Source: an uncultured Pseudomonadales bacterium
GTDB lineage: Bacteria; Pseudomonadota; Gammaproteobacteria; Pseudomonadales; Cellvibrionaceae
Length of the DNA: 64,000 nt
Assembly (NCBI GenBank): GCA_947494095.1
Contig: CANLTI010000012.1
Location: forward strand, 20,608 to 84,607
Direction: 5' to 3'
Shown here: positions 20,528-29,163 of the stretch, one piece after another
How the letters are laid out: each line of letters begins with the position of its first letter
Numbering within the stretch: position 1 is the stretch's first letter
The notes under the pieces: model-generated
The model's input: the letters and a program-made list of their open reading frames with translations, nothing else
What the model was told of the DNA's origin: nothing
Databases searched by the model: none
Made by a program: the position numbers and the translations under genes

Positions 20528-21814
20528 ATGACCGACCACACTAAAGATCAAGATGACAGCGGTAAATTACTTTACTGCTCGTTTTGTGGAAAAAGTCAGC
20601 ATGAAGTGCGAAAGCTAATCGCCGGACCTTCTGTATTTATATGCGATGAGTGTGTTGATTTATGTAATGACATTATTCGCGAAGAAGTCCAAGAGGCTGA
20701 ATCCGAAGGTGGTTCTGATGCATTGCCAACACCTCATGAAATAGCAACCACGCTGGATGATTATGTCATCGGTCAGCGTCAGGCTAAAAAAGTGCTGGCC
20801 GTTGCTGTTTATAACCACTATAAGCGTCTGCGTAAAGGCGGCAAAAAGAAAGACGATATTGAGCTAGGTAAAAGTAATATTTTGCTTGTTGGCCCGACAG
20901 GTAGCGGTAAAACCTTACTGGCTGAAACCTTAGCGCGCTTATTGAATGTGCCTTTCACGATTGCCGATGCCACAACGTTAACAGAAGCCGGTTATGTGGG
21001 TGAAGATGTTGAAAACATCATCCAAAAGCTTTTGCAAAAATGTGATTACGATGTTGAAAAAGCCCAGCAAGGCATTGTGTACATTGATGAGATTGACAAA
21101 ATATCACGTAAATCAGATAACCCATCGATAACGCGTGATGTGTCGGGTGAAGGTGTACAGCAGGCTTTACTGAAGCTTATTGAGGGCACGGTGGCTTCGG
21201 TGCCTCCGCAGGGCGGGCGCAAGCATCCACAGCAAGAATTTTTACAGGTCGACACATCCAACATATTATTTATATGTGGTGGTGCTTTTGCTGGCCTCGA
21301 TAAAATTATTCGTGAACGCTCCGAAAAAGGCGGCATTGGTTTTGGCGCCGAAGTCAAGAGTAAAGACGAAAAGGTCAATGTGGGTAAAACACTCAAAAAC
21401 TTAGAAACCGAAGACCTTGTGCGCTTTGGTTTGATTCCTGAGTTTGTGGGGCGCTTGCCGGTAGTGGCAACGCTGGATGAGCTGGATGAGTCTGCCTTAA
21501 TGGCAATTTTGTCAGAGCCTAAAAACTCATTGGTTAAGCAGTACGGCCGGTTGTTTGAAATGGAAGGCGTAGATATAGATTTCCGCGAAGAAGCGCTGAA
21601 GGCTGTGGCCAATAAGGCTATGGAGCGCAAAACAGGCGCGCGTGGATTGCGCTCTATTATGGAATCGGTATTGTTAGAGACAATGTACAAATTGCCTTCT
21701 GAAGAGGGTGTTTCTAAGGTTGTTGTAGATGAGTCTGTGATTAAAGGCGAGTCTGAGCCGCTCTTGATCTACGAAGCCGTAGAAAAGCCCGCCAAAGCGG
21801 CAACCGACGAATAG
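20528..21814 (+). CDS. clpX: ATP-dependent Clp protease ATP-binding subunit ClpX
   Basis: ClpX is the AAA+ unfoldase that recognises tagged substrates and feeds them to ClpP. The 428-residue product has the N-terminal zinc-binding domain with Cys17, Cys20, Cys39 and Cys42, Walker A GPTGSGKT, Walker [10 protein letters not shown], and the late motif [17 protein letters not shown] lies just upstream of the ATG. It sits between clpP and lon, as in most gammaproteobacteria. Confidence 0.97.
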   Translation: MTDHTKDQDDSGKLLYCSFCGKSQHEVRKLIAGPSVFICDECVDLCNDIIREEVQEAESEGGSDALPTPHEIATTLDDYVIGQRQAKKVLAVAVYNHYKRLRKGGKKKDDIELGKSNILLVGPTGSGKTLLAETLARLLNVPFTIADATTLTEAGYVGEDVENIIQKLLQKCDYDVEKAQQGIVYIDEIDKISRKSDNPSITRDVSGEGVQQALLKLIEGTVASVPPQGGRKHPQQEFLQVDTSNILFICGGAFAGLDKIIRERSEKGGIGFGAEVKSKDEKVNVGKTLKNLETEDLVRFGLIPEFVGRLPVVATLDELDESALMAILSEPKNSLVKQYGRLFEMEGVDIDFREEALKAVANKAMERKTGARGLRSIMESVLLETMYKLPSEEGVSKVVVDESVIKGESEPLLIYEAVEKPAKAATDE

Positions 21815-21830
21815 TCAATTTTTGTGCTTG

Positions 21831-21863
21831 AAAAGGTCTCTAACTCTAGAGGCCTTTTTTTTT
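21831..21863 (+). terminator. Intrinsic terminator after clpX
   Basis: AAAAGGTCTCT (21831-21841) pairs with AGAGGCCTTTT (21848-21858) with one mismatch. It leads into a run of nine T. Confidence 0.92.
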
Positions 21864-21940
21864 AGTTGTTTTTTGGCTAAGAGACCATACTTATAGCTCT
21901 TGGTCATTCTGCTTTATGCGGAGCTTTTTGAGGATATATC

Positions 21941-24364
21941 ATGGATACACATCCAGCTAGTGGGAATACTCCTGCCGCTTTACCTCTGTTGCCATTGCGT
22001 GATGTAGTGGTTTACCCCCATATGGTAATACCATTATTTGTGGGGCGTGAGAAGTCAATCGCCGCCTTAGAGCAAGCGATGCAAGACGACAAACAAATTT
22101 TATTAGTAGCGCAAAAGCAATCGGGCGTTGATGAGCCTGCACCCGACGATCTGTACTCTGTTGGGACCATTTCACAAGTGCTTCAAATGTTGCGCCTACC
22201 TGATGGCACCGTCAAGGTGCTTGTTGAGGGGCGTCAACGTGCGGATGTTCAAGGTATATCGCCCGTCGATAATTATTATGTGGCGCAAGCAACTGCGGTG
22301 CCGGTAGACGATTACGACCCTAAAGAGGTTGAAATTTACTCCCAGTCATTACTCAAGCGCTTTGACGAATATGTCAGCATGAGCAAAAAAGTACCCCCTG
22401 AGGTAATGACTTCTTTGAATGGTATTGATGAGCCGGGTCGAATGGCTGATACCATTGCTGCGCATATGTCTTTAGAGTTATCGCAAAAGCAAGATATCTT
22501 AGAGATGTATAGCGTCCTTAAGCGCTTAGAGCACCTTGTAGGTCTAATGGATGCAGAGGCTGACTTATTTCAAGTTGAAAAGCGCATTCGCGGTCGCGTT
22601 AAAAAGCAAATGGAAAAAAGTCAGCGCGAGTATTACCTTAATGAGCAAATGAAAGCGATTCAGCGCGAGCTTGGTGATGGCGGTGATGAGCCTTCTGAGC
22701 ATGAAGAGCTTGAGCAAAAAATTATTGATGCCGCTATGCCAAAAGAGGCCGAAAAGAAAACGCGCGCAGAATTTAATAAGTTAAAAATGATGTCGCCTAT
22801 GTCTGCCGAAGCGTCGGTAGTGCGCTCGTACATTGATTGGATGATCAATGTACCTTGGTCTAAGCGCAGCAAAGTTAAGCACGACTTGTTACGCGCGCAA
22901 GAAATTTTAGATGCCGATCACTATGGCCTAGAAGAGGTTAAAGATCGCATCTTAGAGTATTTGGCCGTACAAAAGCGTGTGCGCAAAATGAAAGGCCCCA
23001 TCTTGTGCTTGGTGGGCCCTCCGGGTGTGGGTAAAACCTCGTTGGGGGAATCTATTGCGCGTGCGACCAACCGCAAGTTCGTGCGTATGGCCTTAGGTGG
23101 TGTGCGTGATGAAGCTGAAATTCGCGGTCATCGTAGAACCTATATTGGCTCTATGCCGGGTAAGTTAATTCAAAAAATGTCTAAGGTCGAGGTTAAGAAT
23201 CCGCTGTTTTTGCTCGATGAAATTGACAAAATGGGCATGGATAATCGCGGTGACCCGGCCAGTGCTTTACTTGAGGTGTTAGACCCCGAGCAAAATAACA
23301 GTTTTAACGATCATTACCTTGAGGTCGATTATGACCTTTCAGATGTCATGTTTGTGTGTACTTCTAATACGATGAATATTCCTGGGCCTTTATTGGATCG
23401 AATGGAGATTATTCGTATTCCGGGTTACACCGAGGATGAAAAACTGAATATTGCTCAGCGCTACCTTATACCTAAGCAGGTGAAGGCTAACGGGCTTAAA
23501 GAGGGTGAAATTACGATTGCCGAAGAGGCTTTACGTGATGTTATTCGCTTTTATACGCGTGAAGCTGGTGTGCGAGGGCTCGATCGTGAAATCGCCAAGC
23601 TTTGTCGTAAAGTGGTGACTAAGCATGTGCGTGGCAGCGCTAAGTCGCCTAAGAGTGTGGTTGAGACGTGTGATCTTGAAGATATGCTAGGCGTTAAAAA
23701 AGCCGATTTTGGTCGAGCGGAAGAGGAAAATCAAATTGGTCAGGTGACAGGACTTGCATGGACCCAAGTCGGCGGTGAGCTCTTAACGATCGAAGCATCG
23801 GCCGTGAAAGGCAAAGGGCGCATGGTCAAAACGGGCTCTTTGGGTGACGTTATGCAAGAGTCTATTCAGGCGGCGATCACTGTTGTGCGCTCGCGCTCGC
23901 AGCTTTTGGGTGTGGCGCCTGATCACTTTGATAAGCACGATTTACATATACATGTGCCAGAGGGAGCGACTCCGAAAGATGGGCCGTCTGCGGGTATCGC
24001 AATGTGCACCGCTTTAGTGTCTGTTTTTGCTAATGTGGCGGTGCGTTCTGATGTGGCGATGACCGGTGAAATTACGCTGCGTGGTGAAGTATTAAAAATT
24101 GGTGGTTTAAAAGAGAAGCTGCTAGCTGCTCATCGTGGCGGTATTAAAACCGTACTTATCCCCAAAGATAACGAAGGTGATTTACGTGAAATCCCCGATA
24201 ATATCAAAGCAGACCTGGTGATTAAGCCGGTTAAGTGGATTGATGAGGTGCTGGATGTAGCGCTTGAAAGGCCTCTAACTCCGTATAGTGACGCCGAATT
24301 TGCTGCGCTAGAGGCCGCCGCTTTTTCACCGGCGAGTGAAAAAGAGCGACCTAATACCCATTAA
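21941..24364 (+). CDS. lon: ATP-dependent protease Lon
   Basis: Lon degrades misfolded and regulatory proteins in the cytoplasm. The 807-residue product has the N-terminal substrate-binding domain, an AAA+ module (GPPGVGKTSLGESIA, LFLLDEIDKMG), and a C-terminal serine protease domain. The catalytic dyad is Ser683 (PKDGPSAGIAM) and Lys726 (GLKEKLLAAHRGG). GAGG is seen upstream of the ATG. It follows clpX and precedes hupB, the usual gammaproteobacterial order. Confidence 0.97.
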   Translation: MDTHPASGNTPAALPLLPLRDVVVYPHMVIPLFVGREKSIAALEQAMQDDKQILLVAQKQSGVDEPAPDDLYSVGTISQVLQMLRLPDGTVKVLVEGRQRADVQGISPVDNYYVAQATAVPVDDYDPKEVEIYSQSLLKRFDEYVSMSKKVPPEVMTSLNGIDEPGRMADTIAAHMSLELSQKQDILEMYSVLKRLEHLVGLMDAEADLFQVEKRIRGRVKKQMEKSQREYYLNEQMKAIQRELGDGGDEPSEHEELEQKIIDAAMPKEAEKKTRAEFNKLKMMSPMSAEASVVRSYIDWMINVPWSKRSKVKHDLLRAQEILDADHYGLEEVKDRILEYLAVQKRVRKMKGPILCLVGPPGVGKTSLGESIARATNRKFVRMALGGVRDEAEIRGHRRTYIGSMPGKLIQKMSKVEVKNPLFLLDEIDKMGMDNRGDPASALLEVLDPEQNNSFNDHYLEVDYDLSDVMFVCTSNTMNIPGPLLDRMEIIRIPGYTEDEKLNIAQRYLIPKQVKANGLKEGEITIAEEALRDVIRFYTREAGVRGLDREIAKLCRKVVTKHVRGSAKSPKSVVETCDLEDMLGVKKADFGRAEEENQIGQVTGLAWTQVGGELLTIEASAVKGKGRMVKTGSLGDVMQESIQAAITVVRSRSQLLGVAPDHFDKHDLHIHVPEGATPKDGPSAGIAMCTALVSVFANVAVRSDVAMTGEITLRGEVLKIGGLKEKLLAAHRGGIKTVLIPKDNEGDLREIPDNIKADLVIKPVKWIDEVLDVALERPLTPYSDAEFAALEAAAFSPASEKERPNTH

Positions 24365-24497
24365 AAAAACGCGTTATTGGTTGTTTACTGTACAGAAAGC
24401 GGATATCACGATAAATGAGTGCCAATTGTTGCGGGGTTTTCTTGACCGCTCCTTACGCAGTTGGTATAAATTGCAGTCCGCCGCTTGCGCAAAGCCT

Positions 24498-24531
24498 GTA
24501 GTACACTGTAGTTAGTAGTACACTGTAGTTA
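24498..24531. repeat. Perfect 17-bp tandem duplication between lon and hupB
   Basis: The unit GTAGTACACTGTAGTTA occurs twice, back to back (24498-24514, 24515-24531), about 155 bases upstream of hupB. Each unit contains TACACTGTA, an imperfect dyad. It may be a recent duplication of a regulator site or simple replication slippage. Confidence 0.8.
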
Positions 24532-24686
24532 CAGGTTATGCGGTAATTTTTTTTGCTGCTTGCTGCCAAGCCGTGCTACATTGATTAGGCTCAGCCTTAT
24601 TTGGGTTTAAACTTAAGAAAGGTGCATCTGCGCTGGAATAGTTTTTTAAAACACTTGCATCGAATAATAATAGAGGGGTTAGTTTC

Positions 24687-24962
24687 GTGAATAAATCTGA
24701 ATTGGTTGACGCCATTGCTGCTTCGGCAGATATTTCTAAAGCCGCAGCGGGTCGTGCATTAGACGCAGTGACCGAATCGATCACTAATGCATTAAAAGAT
24801 GGTGATCAAGTTGCTTTAGTGGGTTTTGGTACTTTTTTAGTCAAAGAGCGTGCAGCGCGAACAGGGCGCAACCCGCAAACTGGCCAGCCCATTGAAATTG
24901 CGGCTGCCAATATCCCAACATTCAAGCCTGGTAAAGCGCTTAAAGATGCTGTTAACGGCTAA
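24687..24962 (+). CDS. hupB: DNA-binding protein HU-beta
   Basis: This is a small histone-like DNA-bending protein of the nucleoid. The 91-residue product matches the family length, with the core [21 protein letters not shown] forming the DNA-clasping arm around the conserved RNPQTG. The start is GTG at 24687, with AGAGGGG (24672-24678) upstream. The gene is between lon and ppiD, as in Escherichia and Pseudomonas. Confidence 0.96.
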   Translation: MNKSELVDAIAASADISKAAAGRALDAVTESITNALKDGDQVALVGFGTFLVKERAARTGRNPQTGQPIEIAAANIPTFKPGKALKDAVNG

Positions 24963-25110
24963 TTAAGCATGCTTTATAGAGCTGTTAAATTGCATTTGTG
25001 AGTATTTATAGGCGCAATTTAATAGCTTATTGCTTGTTCTTAGTGTGAATGGAATGTGACAATTGTTATTCGTTGTTGGGTTTGATAATTAGTCGAGCAA
25101 AAAGTTATTC

Positions 25111-25138
25111 AAAAGGCGCTAGTATCAGCGCCTTTTTT
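25111..25138 (+). terminator. Intrinsic terminator after hupB
   Basis: AAAAGGCGCT (25111-25120) and AGCGCCTTTT (25127-25136) form a perfect stem with loop AGTATC, continuing into T. Confidence 0.92.
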
Positions 25139-25174
25139 AATATGCGATTCGTGATGAGTCTGTAGGAGTGCATA

Positions 25175-27040
25175 ATGCTGCAAAGCATGCGTGAAAATAT
25201 GAAAGGCCCTACCGCTAAAATAGTGGTGGGTGTAGCTGTCGCTGCAATGGTTTTGTTTGGTGTTGAGTCATTGTTTGTTAACTCGGTTGGCGGTAGTGAA
25301 GTTGCAACTGTCAATGGTGAGGACGTAAGCGATGTAGAGCTGCTGCGCGCTATAGAGCAGCAAAAAAGCCGTTTGCGCCAGCAGTTTGAGCTAGAAGAAA
25401 CCAGCGATATGCTGAATGATGATCGCTTGCGTGCGCCTGCATTGATGAACTTGGTGCGTCAAAAAGCACTGCACCATGCCGCTTTAGAGCAAGGCATGAA
25501 CGTGTCTCCTGACATTGTAAAAGCTGAACTTGCTAAAGCCTTTACGCGCGATGGTACATTTAATAAAGCGCAGCTCAATAACTATATCGCTGCCTATGGT
25601 TATACGCCGGCGACTTTGGCTCAGTCTGAGGCGAACGCTTATGTATTGCGTCAACTCTTTAATGGCGTTAGCCAAACAGAATTTGTGACTCAAGCTGAGA
25701 TGGACGCCATGGCCGCTATTGCCGGTCAAAAGCGTAGCTTTGCGACTATCGAAATTTCACGTGCATTGGTTGAGGATAAAGCAACCGTAACAGATGAAGA
25801 GATAACGCAATACTATCAAGCCAATCAAGCGCAGTTCACCGAGCCTGAAAAAGTCGCTTTAGAGTATGTAGAAGTTACTATTGCTGAGCTTGCTAAGGCT
25901 CAAAGCGTGAGCGATAAAGAGCTGAAGTCTGAGTATGATCGTGAGCAGCAAGAATTCCAAGGCGGCACACAATACCGTGTTTCTCATATTTTAGTTGAAA
26001 GTGCTGATGATTCGGCAGCCAAAATAGCCGCTATTAGTACCAAGCTTAAAGACGGCGAAGTATTTGCTGATTTGGCGAAAGAGTACTCAGATGACTTAGG
26101 CTCTAAAGCACTAGGCGGTGAATTAGGTCTCATGGTTGAAGGTGCTTTCCCCGCTGAGTTTGAAACGGCGGCTAAGGCTCTCGCAGCTGGTGATGTGTCT
26201 GCACCTGTAGTGACCGATGCCGGCACACACTTTATTCGTTTAGACGAAAAAGTGGTTGTTAAACCCGAAGCCTTTGAATCTCGCAAAGAAGCATTGGCTG
26301 CTATGCTGCGCGAACAAAAAGCCAGCGTTGCGTACTTAGAGAAAATTCAGGTATTAGAAGAGGTTTCTTTTGGTGCTTCTGATTTATCGGGTACGGCATC
26401 AGCTTTAGGTGTTACGGTTAAGTCGACCGATTTATTTGCGCGCGGTCGCGGTACCGGTATAGCGGCAAATAGTGTTATTGCCAATGCTGCCTTTGCCGAG
26501 GATGTGTATGCTCAGGGCCAGAACAGCCAAGTGCTTGAGGTTGAAGGTTCACGCGCTTTTGTTGTGCGCTTAAAGCAAAAGGTTCCTGCTACAGTACAGC
26601 CTTTAGCTGATGTAAAAGAAACCATTACCCAGCAAGTCACGCAAACCAAAGTAATTAATGAGTTGCAAGCTTTAGCCGCCGACGTAGTGATAGCCATCGA
26701 AAAAGGCCAAAACCCTGAAGCCGTTGCACAAGAAGGCGAATATAGCTTTAACAATTATGAGGGCGTAGAGCGTAGCAATACCGATGTTGATTTTATGGTC
26801 TCTCGTGAAGCCTTTAGTTTGCCACGCCCAACAGCCGATAGCCCTATTACTACAACTGTAAATGGTGCTGAAGGCCTTACCGTTGTGGTCTTGAGTGAGG
26901 TTGTCAATGGTGATGTTGATAGCTTGCCTAAAGAGCAGCGTAGTGCGATGGAGCAGCAATTGCGTAATCAATTAGCCTCTGGTGCTGTTGAGTCGTTTGA
27001 AAATCGTGTATTTGAAGGTGCTAAATATAAACTCAAGTAA
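25175..27040 (+). CDS. ppiD: Periplasmic folding chaperone PpiD (SurA/parvulin family)
   Basis: PpiD is an inner-membrane-anchored periplasmic chaperone that works near the Sec translocon on emerging envelope proteins. The 621-residue product has a short cytoplasmic N-terminus, one membrane segment (about residues 12-35), a SurA-N-like helical domain, and one parvulin domain around residues 265-365 (YRVSHILVES, FADLAKEYSDD, GELGLM). A helical C-terminal domain ends the protein. AGGAG precedes the ATG. Confidence 0.95.
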   Translation: MLQSMRENMKGPTAKIVVGVAVAAMVLFGVESLFVNSVGGSEVATVNGEDVSDVELLRAIEQQKSRLRQQFELEETSDMLNDDRLRAPALMNLVRQKALHHAALEQGMNVSPDIVKAELAKAFTRDGTFNKAQLNNYIAAYGYTPATLAQSEANAYVLRQLFNGVSQTEFVTQAEMDAMAAIAGQKRSFATIEISRALVEDKATVTDEEITQYYQANQAQFTEPEKVALEYVEVTIAELAKAQSVSDKELKSEYDREQQEFQGGTQYRVSHILVESADDSAAKIAAISTKLKDGEVFADLAKEYSDDLGSKALGGELGLMVEGAFPAEFETAAKALAAGDVSAPVVTDAGTHFIRLDEKVVVKPEAFESRKEALAAMLREQKASVAYLEKIQVLEEVSFGASDLSGTASALGVTVKSTDLFARGRGTGIAANSVIANAAFAEDVYAQGQNSQVLEVEGSRAFVVRLKQKVPATVQPLADVKETITQQVTQTKVINELQALAADVVIAIEKGQNPEAVAQEGEYSFNNYEGVERSNTDVDFMVSREAFSLPRPTADSPITTTVNGAEGLTVVVLSEVVNGDVDSLPKEQRSAMEQQLRNQLASGAVESFENRVFEGAKYKLK

Positions 27041-27057
27041 TTGAGTTTATAAGCACT

Positions 27058-27093
27058 AAAAAGCCGCACTCTGGTAACAGGTTGCGGCTTTTT
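27058..27093 (+). terminator. Intrinsic terminator after ppiD
   Basis: AAAAAGCCGCA (27058-27068) pairs perfectly with TGCGGCTTTTT (27083-27093). It marks the end of the quality-control block and the start of a repeat-rich patch. Confidence 0.93.
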
Positions 27094-27100
27094 AGTTTGT

Positions 27101-27161
27101 GTATTGCTCACTTTGAGGTGTTGAGGTTGGGCGCTAATGAATCAGTAGCTGGGCCGCTCAA
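27101..27161 (-). mobile_element. Truncated, inverted fragment of the GTAA-ended MITE
   Basis: The stretch GGGCGCTAATGAATCAG followed by GGGCCGCTCAA matches the reverse complement of the right-hand third of the full copies. Its outer end is degenerate and its inner part is missing. It runs directly into the 16-bp array. The left limit is approximate. Confidence 0.65.
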
Positions 27162-27166
27162 ACCAG

Positions 27167-27254
27167 CTACTATTCAAGCCACCTACTATTCAAGCCACCT
27201 ACTATTCAAGCCACCTACTATTCAAGCCACCTACTATTCAAGCCACCTACTATT
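27167..27254. repeat. 16-bp tandem array, five perfect copies plus half a copy
   Basis: The unit CTACTATTCAAGCCAC is repeated at 27167, 27183, 27199, 27215 and 27231, with a partial unit at 27247-27254. Its core ACTATTCAAGCC resembles the left end of the neighbouring element, which reads AACTATTCAGCC. There are no spacers, so it is not a CRISPR array. Confidence 0.93.
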
Positions 27255-27298
27255 ATTGCCTCGCCTCTTAATCACTCAATCTAGCTGCTAGTTGTTAG

Positions 27299-27555
27299 GT
27301 AACTATTCAGCCAAGCTGACAAACCTCACCTGATAGGTGCTGATGGGTTGTTTTCTGGGCATTTAAGCGCCGGGAGCGCTTATATGGCGTCCAGCCCCAG
27401 CATGGATGCGTGGGGGTAGACTTTGCAGGAGCACAAGGTCGCAGATGGCTTGAGCGGCCCAGTAAATAATTCATTAGCGCCCAATTCCGAGACCTCTCAA
27501 TTCCGAGACCTCTCAATTCCGAGATCTCTCAATTACGGGACCTCTGAATAGTTAC
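27299..27555 (+). mobile_element. MITE copy A, 257 bp, with 12-bp terminal inverted repeats
   Basis: The element starts GTAACTATTCAG (27299-27310) and ends CTGAATAGTTAC (27544-27555), a perfect inverted pair. It is flanked by the 8-bp direct repeat GTTGTTAG (27291-27298, 27556-27563). It carries an internal palindrome, AAGCGC/GCGCTT, near 27365-27381. It encodes no transposase. It is longer than copy B by exactly 48 bases because of three extra 16-bp units at its right end. Confidence 0.9.
27483..27546. repeat. 16-bp tandem units expanding the right end of MITE copy A
   Basis: Four 16-bp units start at 27483, 27499, 27515 and 27531. The first two are identical (AATTCCGAGACCTCTC), the third has one change, and the last diverges and leads into the terminal inverted repeat. 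Copies B and C have a single unit at this place. Confidence 0.9.
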
Positions 27556-27559
27556 GTTG

Positions 27560-28375
27560 TTAGTTGTTAGAGGCCGCAATTGCTAAGTATTTCATAGGGG
27601 CTACTTTGCCATCGATATAGCCGGGAATAAACTGAGCGTGCTCAAGGGCATTGGTGAATGTACTTAAGTGCTCACGATTGGCAGTATCTATAATGTTGAT
27701 ATGTTTCGCTTTACCTTGTCGTGTAATAGAGGCTGAGGCTCGGGTTATGGTGTGGTTGTGTTTAAAAAACGAACCGCTTAGCTCATTGGTGGCGTTAAAG
27801 GATTCAAACCAGCCTTTAGAGACAAGCTCTTGAGGTTCGCTATAGTTAACACCAAGCTCAGCTTGTAATGATCCTAAGTTAGGTATCAGTAGTACGGAGT
27901 GTGCTGCGTCTTTCTCGTGTTGATAGATGACACGGTAATTCATTCTTACTGCGACAGTTTTGCCGGCAATGCTAGCGGGTACAAAAGTTAGCTTGCTCAG
28001 CGCAGAGACTATTTGCGCCTCTAAGTGAGTCGTTTTATGCTTATCAAAGCACGTAGTCGATAGGTTTTTACCCGTAGTGCTAATGGTGCTTTGGCAATAC
28101 ACGGCAATATTTAGCGGTGGCTGCGGTAAGTGTTGTGGTTGTATTTGGCTCTCAATGGCGCTGCCTTCAAAATTGAATGTAGCAGGTGTCATGTGTGGCA
28201 AGCTGTTGTGTTCATCGACAGTATTGGCCAATAGGGGTGTTGCTAGCGCGGGTATGGCGAGTGTCGATACCGCTAGGAGGGTTCGCGCCATGCTTAGGTG
28301 GGTGCTTTTTAGGCTGCTTTTAAGTCGGTGTTGGATGGCGGTCGGTATATTGAGTTGTTTTTTGAGGTTAATCAT
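27560..28375 (-). CDS. Secreted protein with two TonB-C-like modules, unknown function
   Basis: The 271-residue product has an extended basic N-terminus and a signal-peptide-like hydrophobic stretch ending near ALATPLLANT, so it is probably periplasmic. Two segments resemble the energy-transducer C-terminal fold: ALSKLTFVPASIAGKTVAVRM near residue 130 and ALEHAQFIPGYIDGKVAPMKY near the end. No TonB membrane anchor-plus-proline region is present, so it is not a normal TonB. MITE copy A inserted immediately after the gene, and its target duplication covers the stop codon. I do not recognise the gene. Confidence 0.65.
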   Translation of the reverse strand: MINLKKQLNIPTAIQHRLKSSLKSTHLSMARTLLAVSTLAIPALATPLLANTVDEHNSLPHMTPATFNFEGSAIESQIQPQHLPQPPLNIAVYCQSTISTTGKNLSTTCFDKHKTTHLEAQIVSALSKLTFVPASIAGKTVAVRMNYRVIYQHEKDAAHSVLLIPNLGSLQAELGVNYSEPQELVSKGWFESFNATNELSGSFFKHNHTITRASASITRQGKAKHINIIDTANREHLSTFTNALEHAQFIPGYIDGKVAPMKYLAIAASNN

Positions 28376-28723
28376 TGTGTTCTCCTGCGGCTACGCTTAC
28401 GCATAATGTATTTTTTATTATTGATCCGACAAGGTTATCAGTCGCCTAGCATCTTAAAGTGAAGTTTTTATGACATTTAGAGGTTTTTTTTATTATTACG
28501 CAGGGTAAGCGGTATTTTTTGTGTGTAAAAGAAGAGTTTTCGGGAGAGGATTAAGTGTTTGTGGCGTTTTGTTAAGCCGAAAGAGTATCATTTGAGCGCG
28601 ATCTTACTTTGCATGTCATTAGCGCGGCTCTCTCTTAGCACTTTGTAACAAAACACCGTATAATTCGCCAATTTTTGGCGCTAGCATGTAGCTGGTGCTG
28701 TCAATCGTTATTTGGAGTTGTAT
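28376..28723. other. 348-bp intergenic region between the divergent secreted-protein gene and ndk
   Basis: I see no gene. The left half is T-rich. The right part holds the likely ndk promoter (28635-28664), and just after it the hairpin CGCCAA/TTGGCG at 28666-28680. Confidence 0.5.
28635..28664 (+). promoter_or_regulatory. Probable sigma-70 promoter of ndk
   Basis: A consensus -10 TATAAT (28659-28664) is preceded by TTAGCA (28635-28640) with an 18-base spacer. The inverted repeat CGCCAA/TTGGCG at 28666-28680 covers the expected start site, so it could be an operator or a 5' hairpin on the transcript. Confidence 0.55.
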
Positions 28724-29149
28724 ATGTCTGTAGAACGTACCCTTTCAATCATTAAGCCTGATGCCGTTAGTCAAAACGTGATTGGTAAAATTTATACCTG
28801 TTTTGAAGAAGCCGGCTTAAAGTTGGTGGGTTCAAAAATGTTATTCTTAAGTGCTGAGCAAGCTGGCGAGTTTTATGCTGAGCATAAAGAGCGTCCTTTC
28901 TTTGGCGAGCTAGTCGACTTCATGATTAGCGGACCCGTTGTTGTGCAAGTACTTGAAGGTGAAGGCGCTATTGCTAAGCACCGCGAAATCATGGGTGCTA
29001 CTAACCCCAAAGAAGCGGCTGCAGGCACCATTCGCGCACAATTTGCCGAAGAAACTAGCCGTAATGCTGTTCACGGTAGCGACTCTGAAGCAGCTGCTGC
29101 ACGTGAAATTGCTTTTTTCTTTTCTGATAGTGAAGTGTTTAGCCGTTAA
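28724..29149 (+). CDS. ndk: Nucleoside diphosphate kinase
   Basis: Ndk transfers the gamma phosphate from ATP to other nucleoside diphosphates through a phosphohistidine. The 141-residue product has the start [12 protein letters not shown] and the catalytic His117 in NAVHGSDS. The ATG at 28724 is chosen over the in-frame TTG at 28712 because TTGGAG lies upstream and homologues start MSVERT or similar. It is followed 14 bases later by rlmN, a typical gammaproteobacterial pairing. Confidence 0.96.
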   Translation: MSVERTLSIIKPDAVSQNVIGKIYTCFEEAGLKLVGSKMLFLSAEQAGEFYAEHKERPFFGELVDFMISGPVVVQVLEGEGAIAKHREIMGATNPKEAAAGTIRAQFAEETSRNAVHGSDSEAAAAREIAFFFSDSEVFSR

Positions 29150-29163
29150 GGCAAGAAGGTTTT

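Noticed and set aside
21046..21690. Long antisense open frame within clpX
   Set aside because: It lies opposite a highly conserved gene and is explained by codon bias of clpX. No signals of its own were seen.
27167..27254. CRISPR array
   Set aside because: The 16-bp units abut without spacers and no cas genes are present.
27307..27516. Open frame inside MITE copy A, with a similar one in copy B at 41328-41516 (both minus strand)
   Set aside because: The two frames are similar only because the DNA is. Differences between copies often change amino acids, copy C has a deletion there, and no start signal is conserved. They are not treated as genes.
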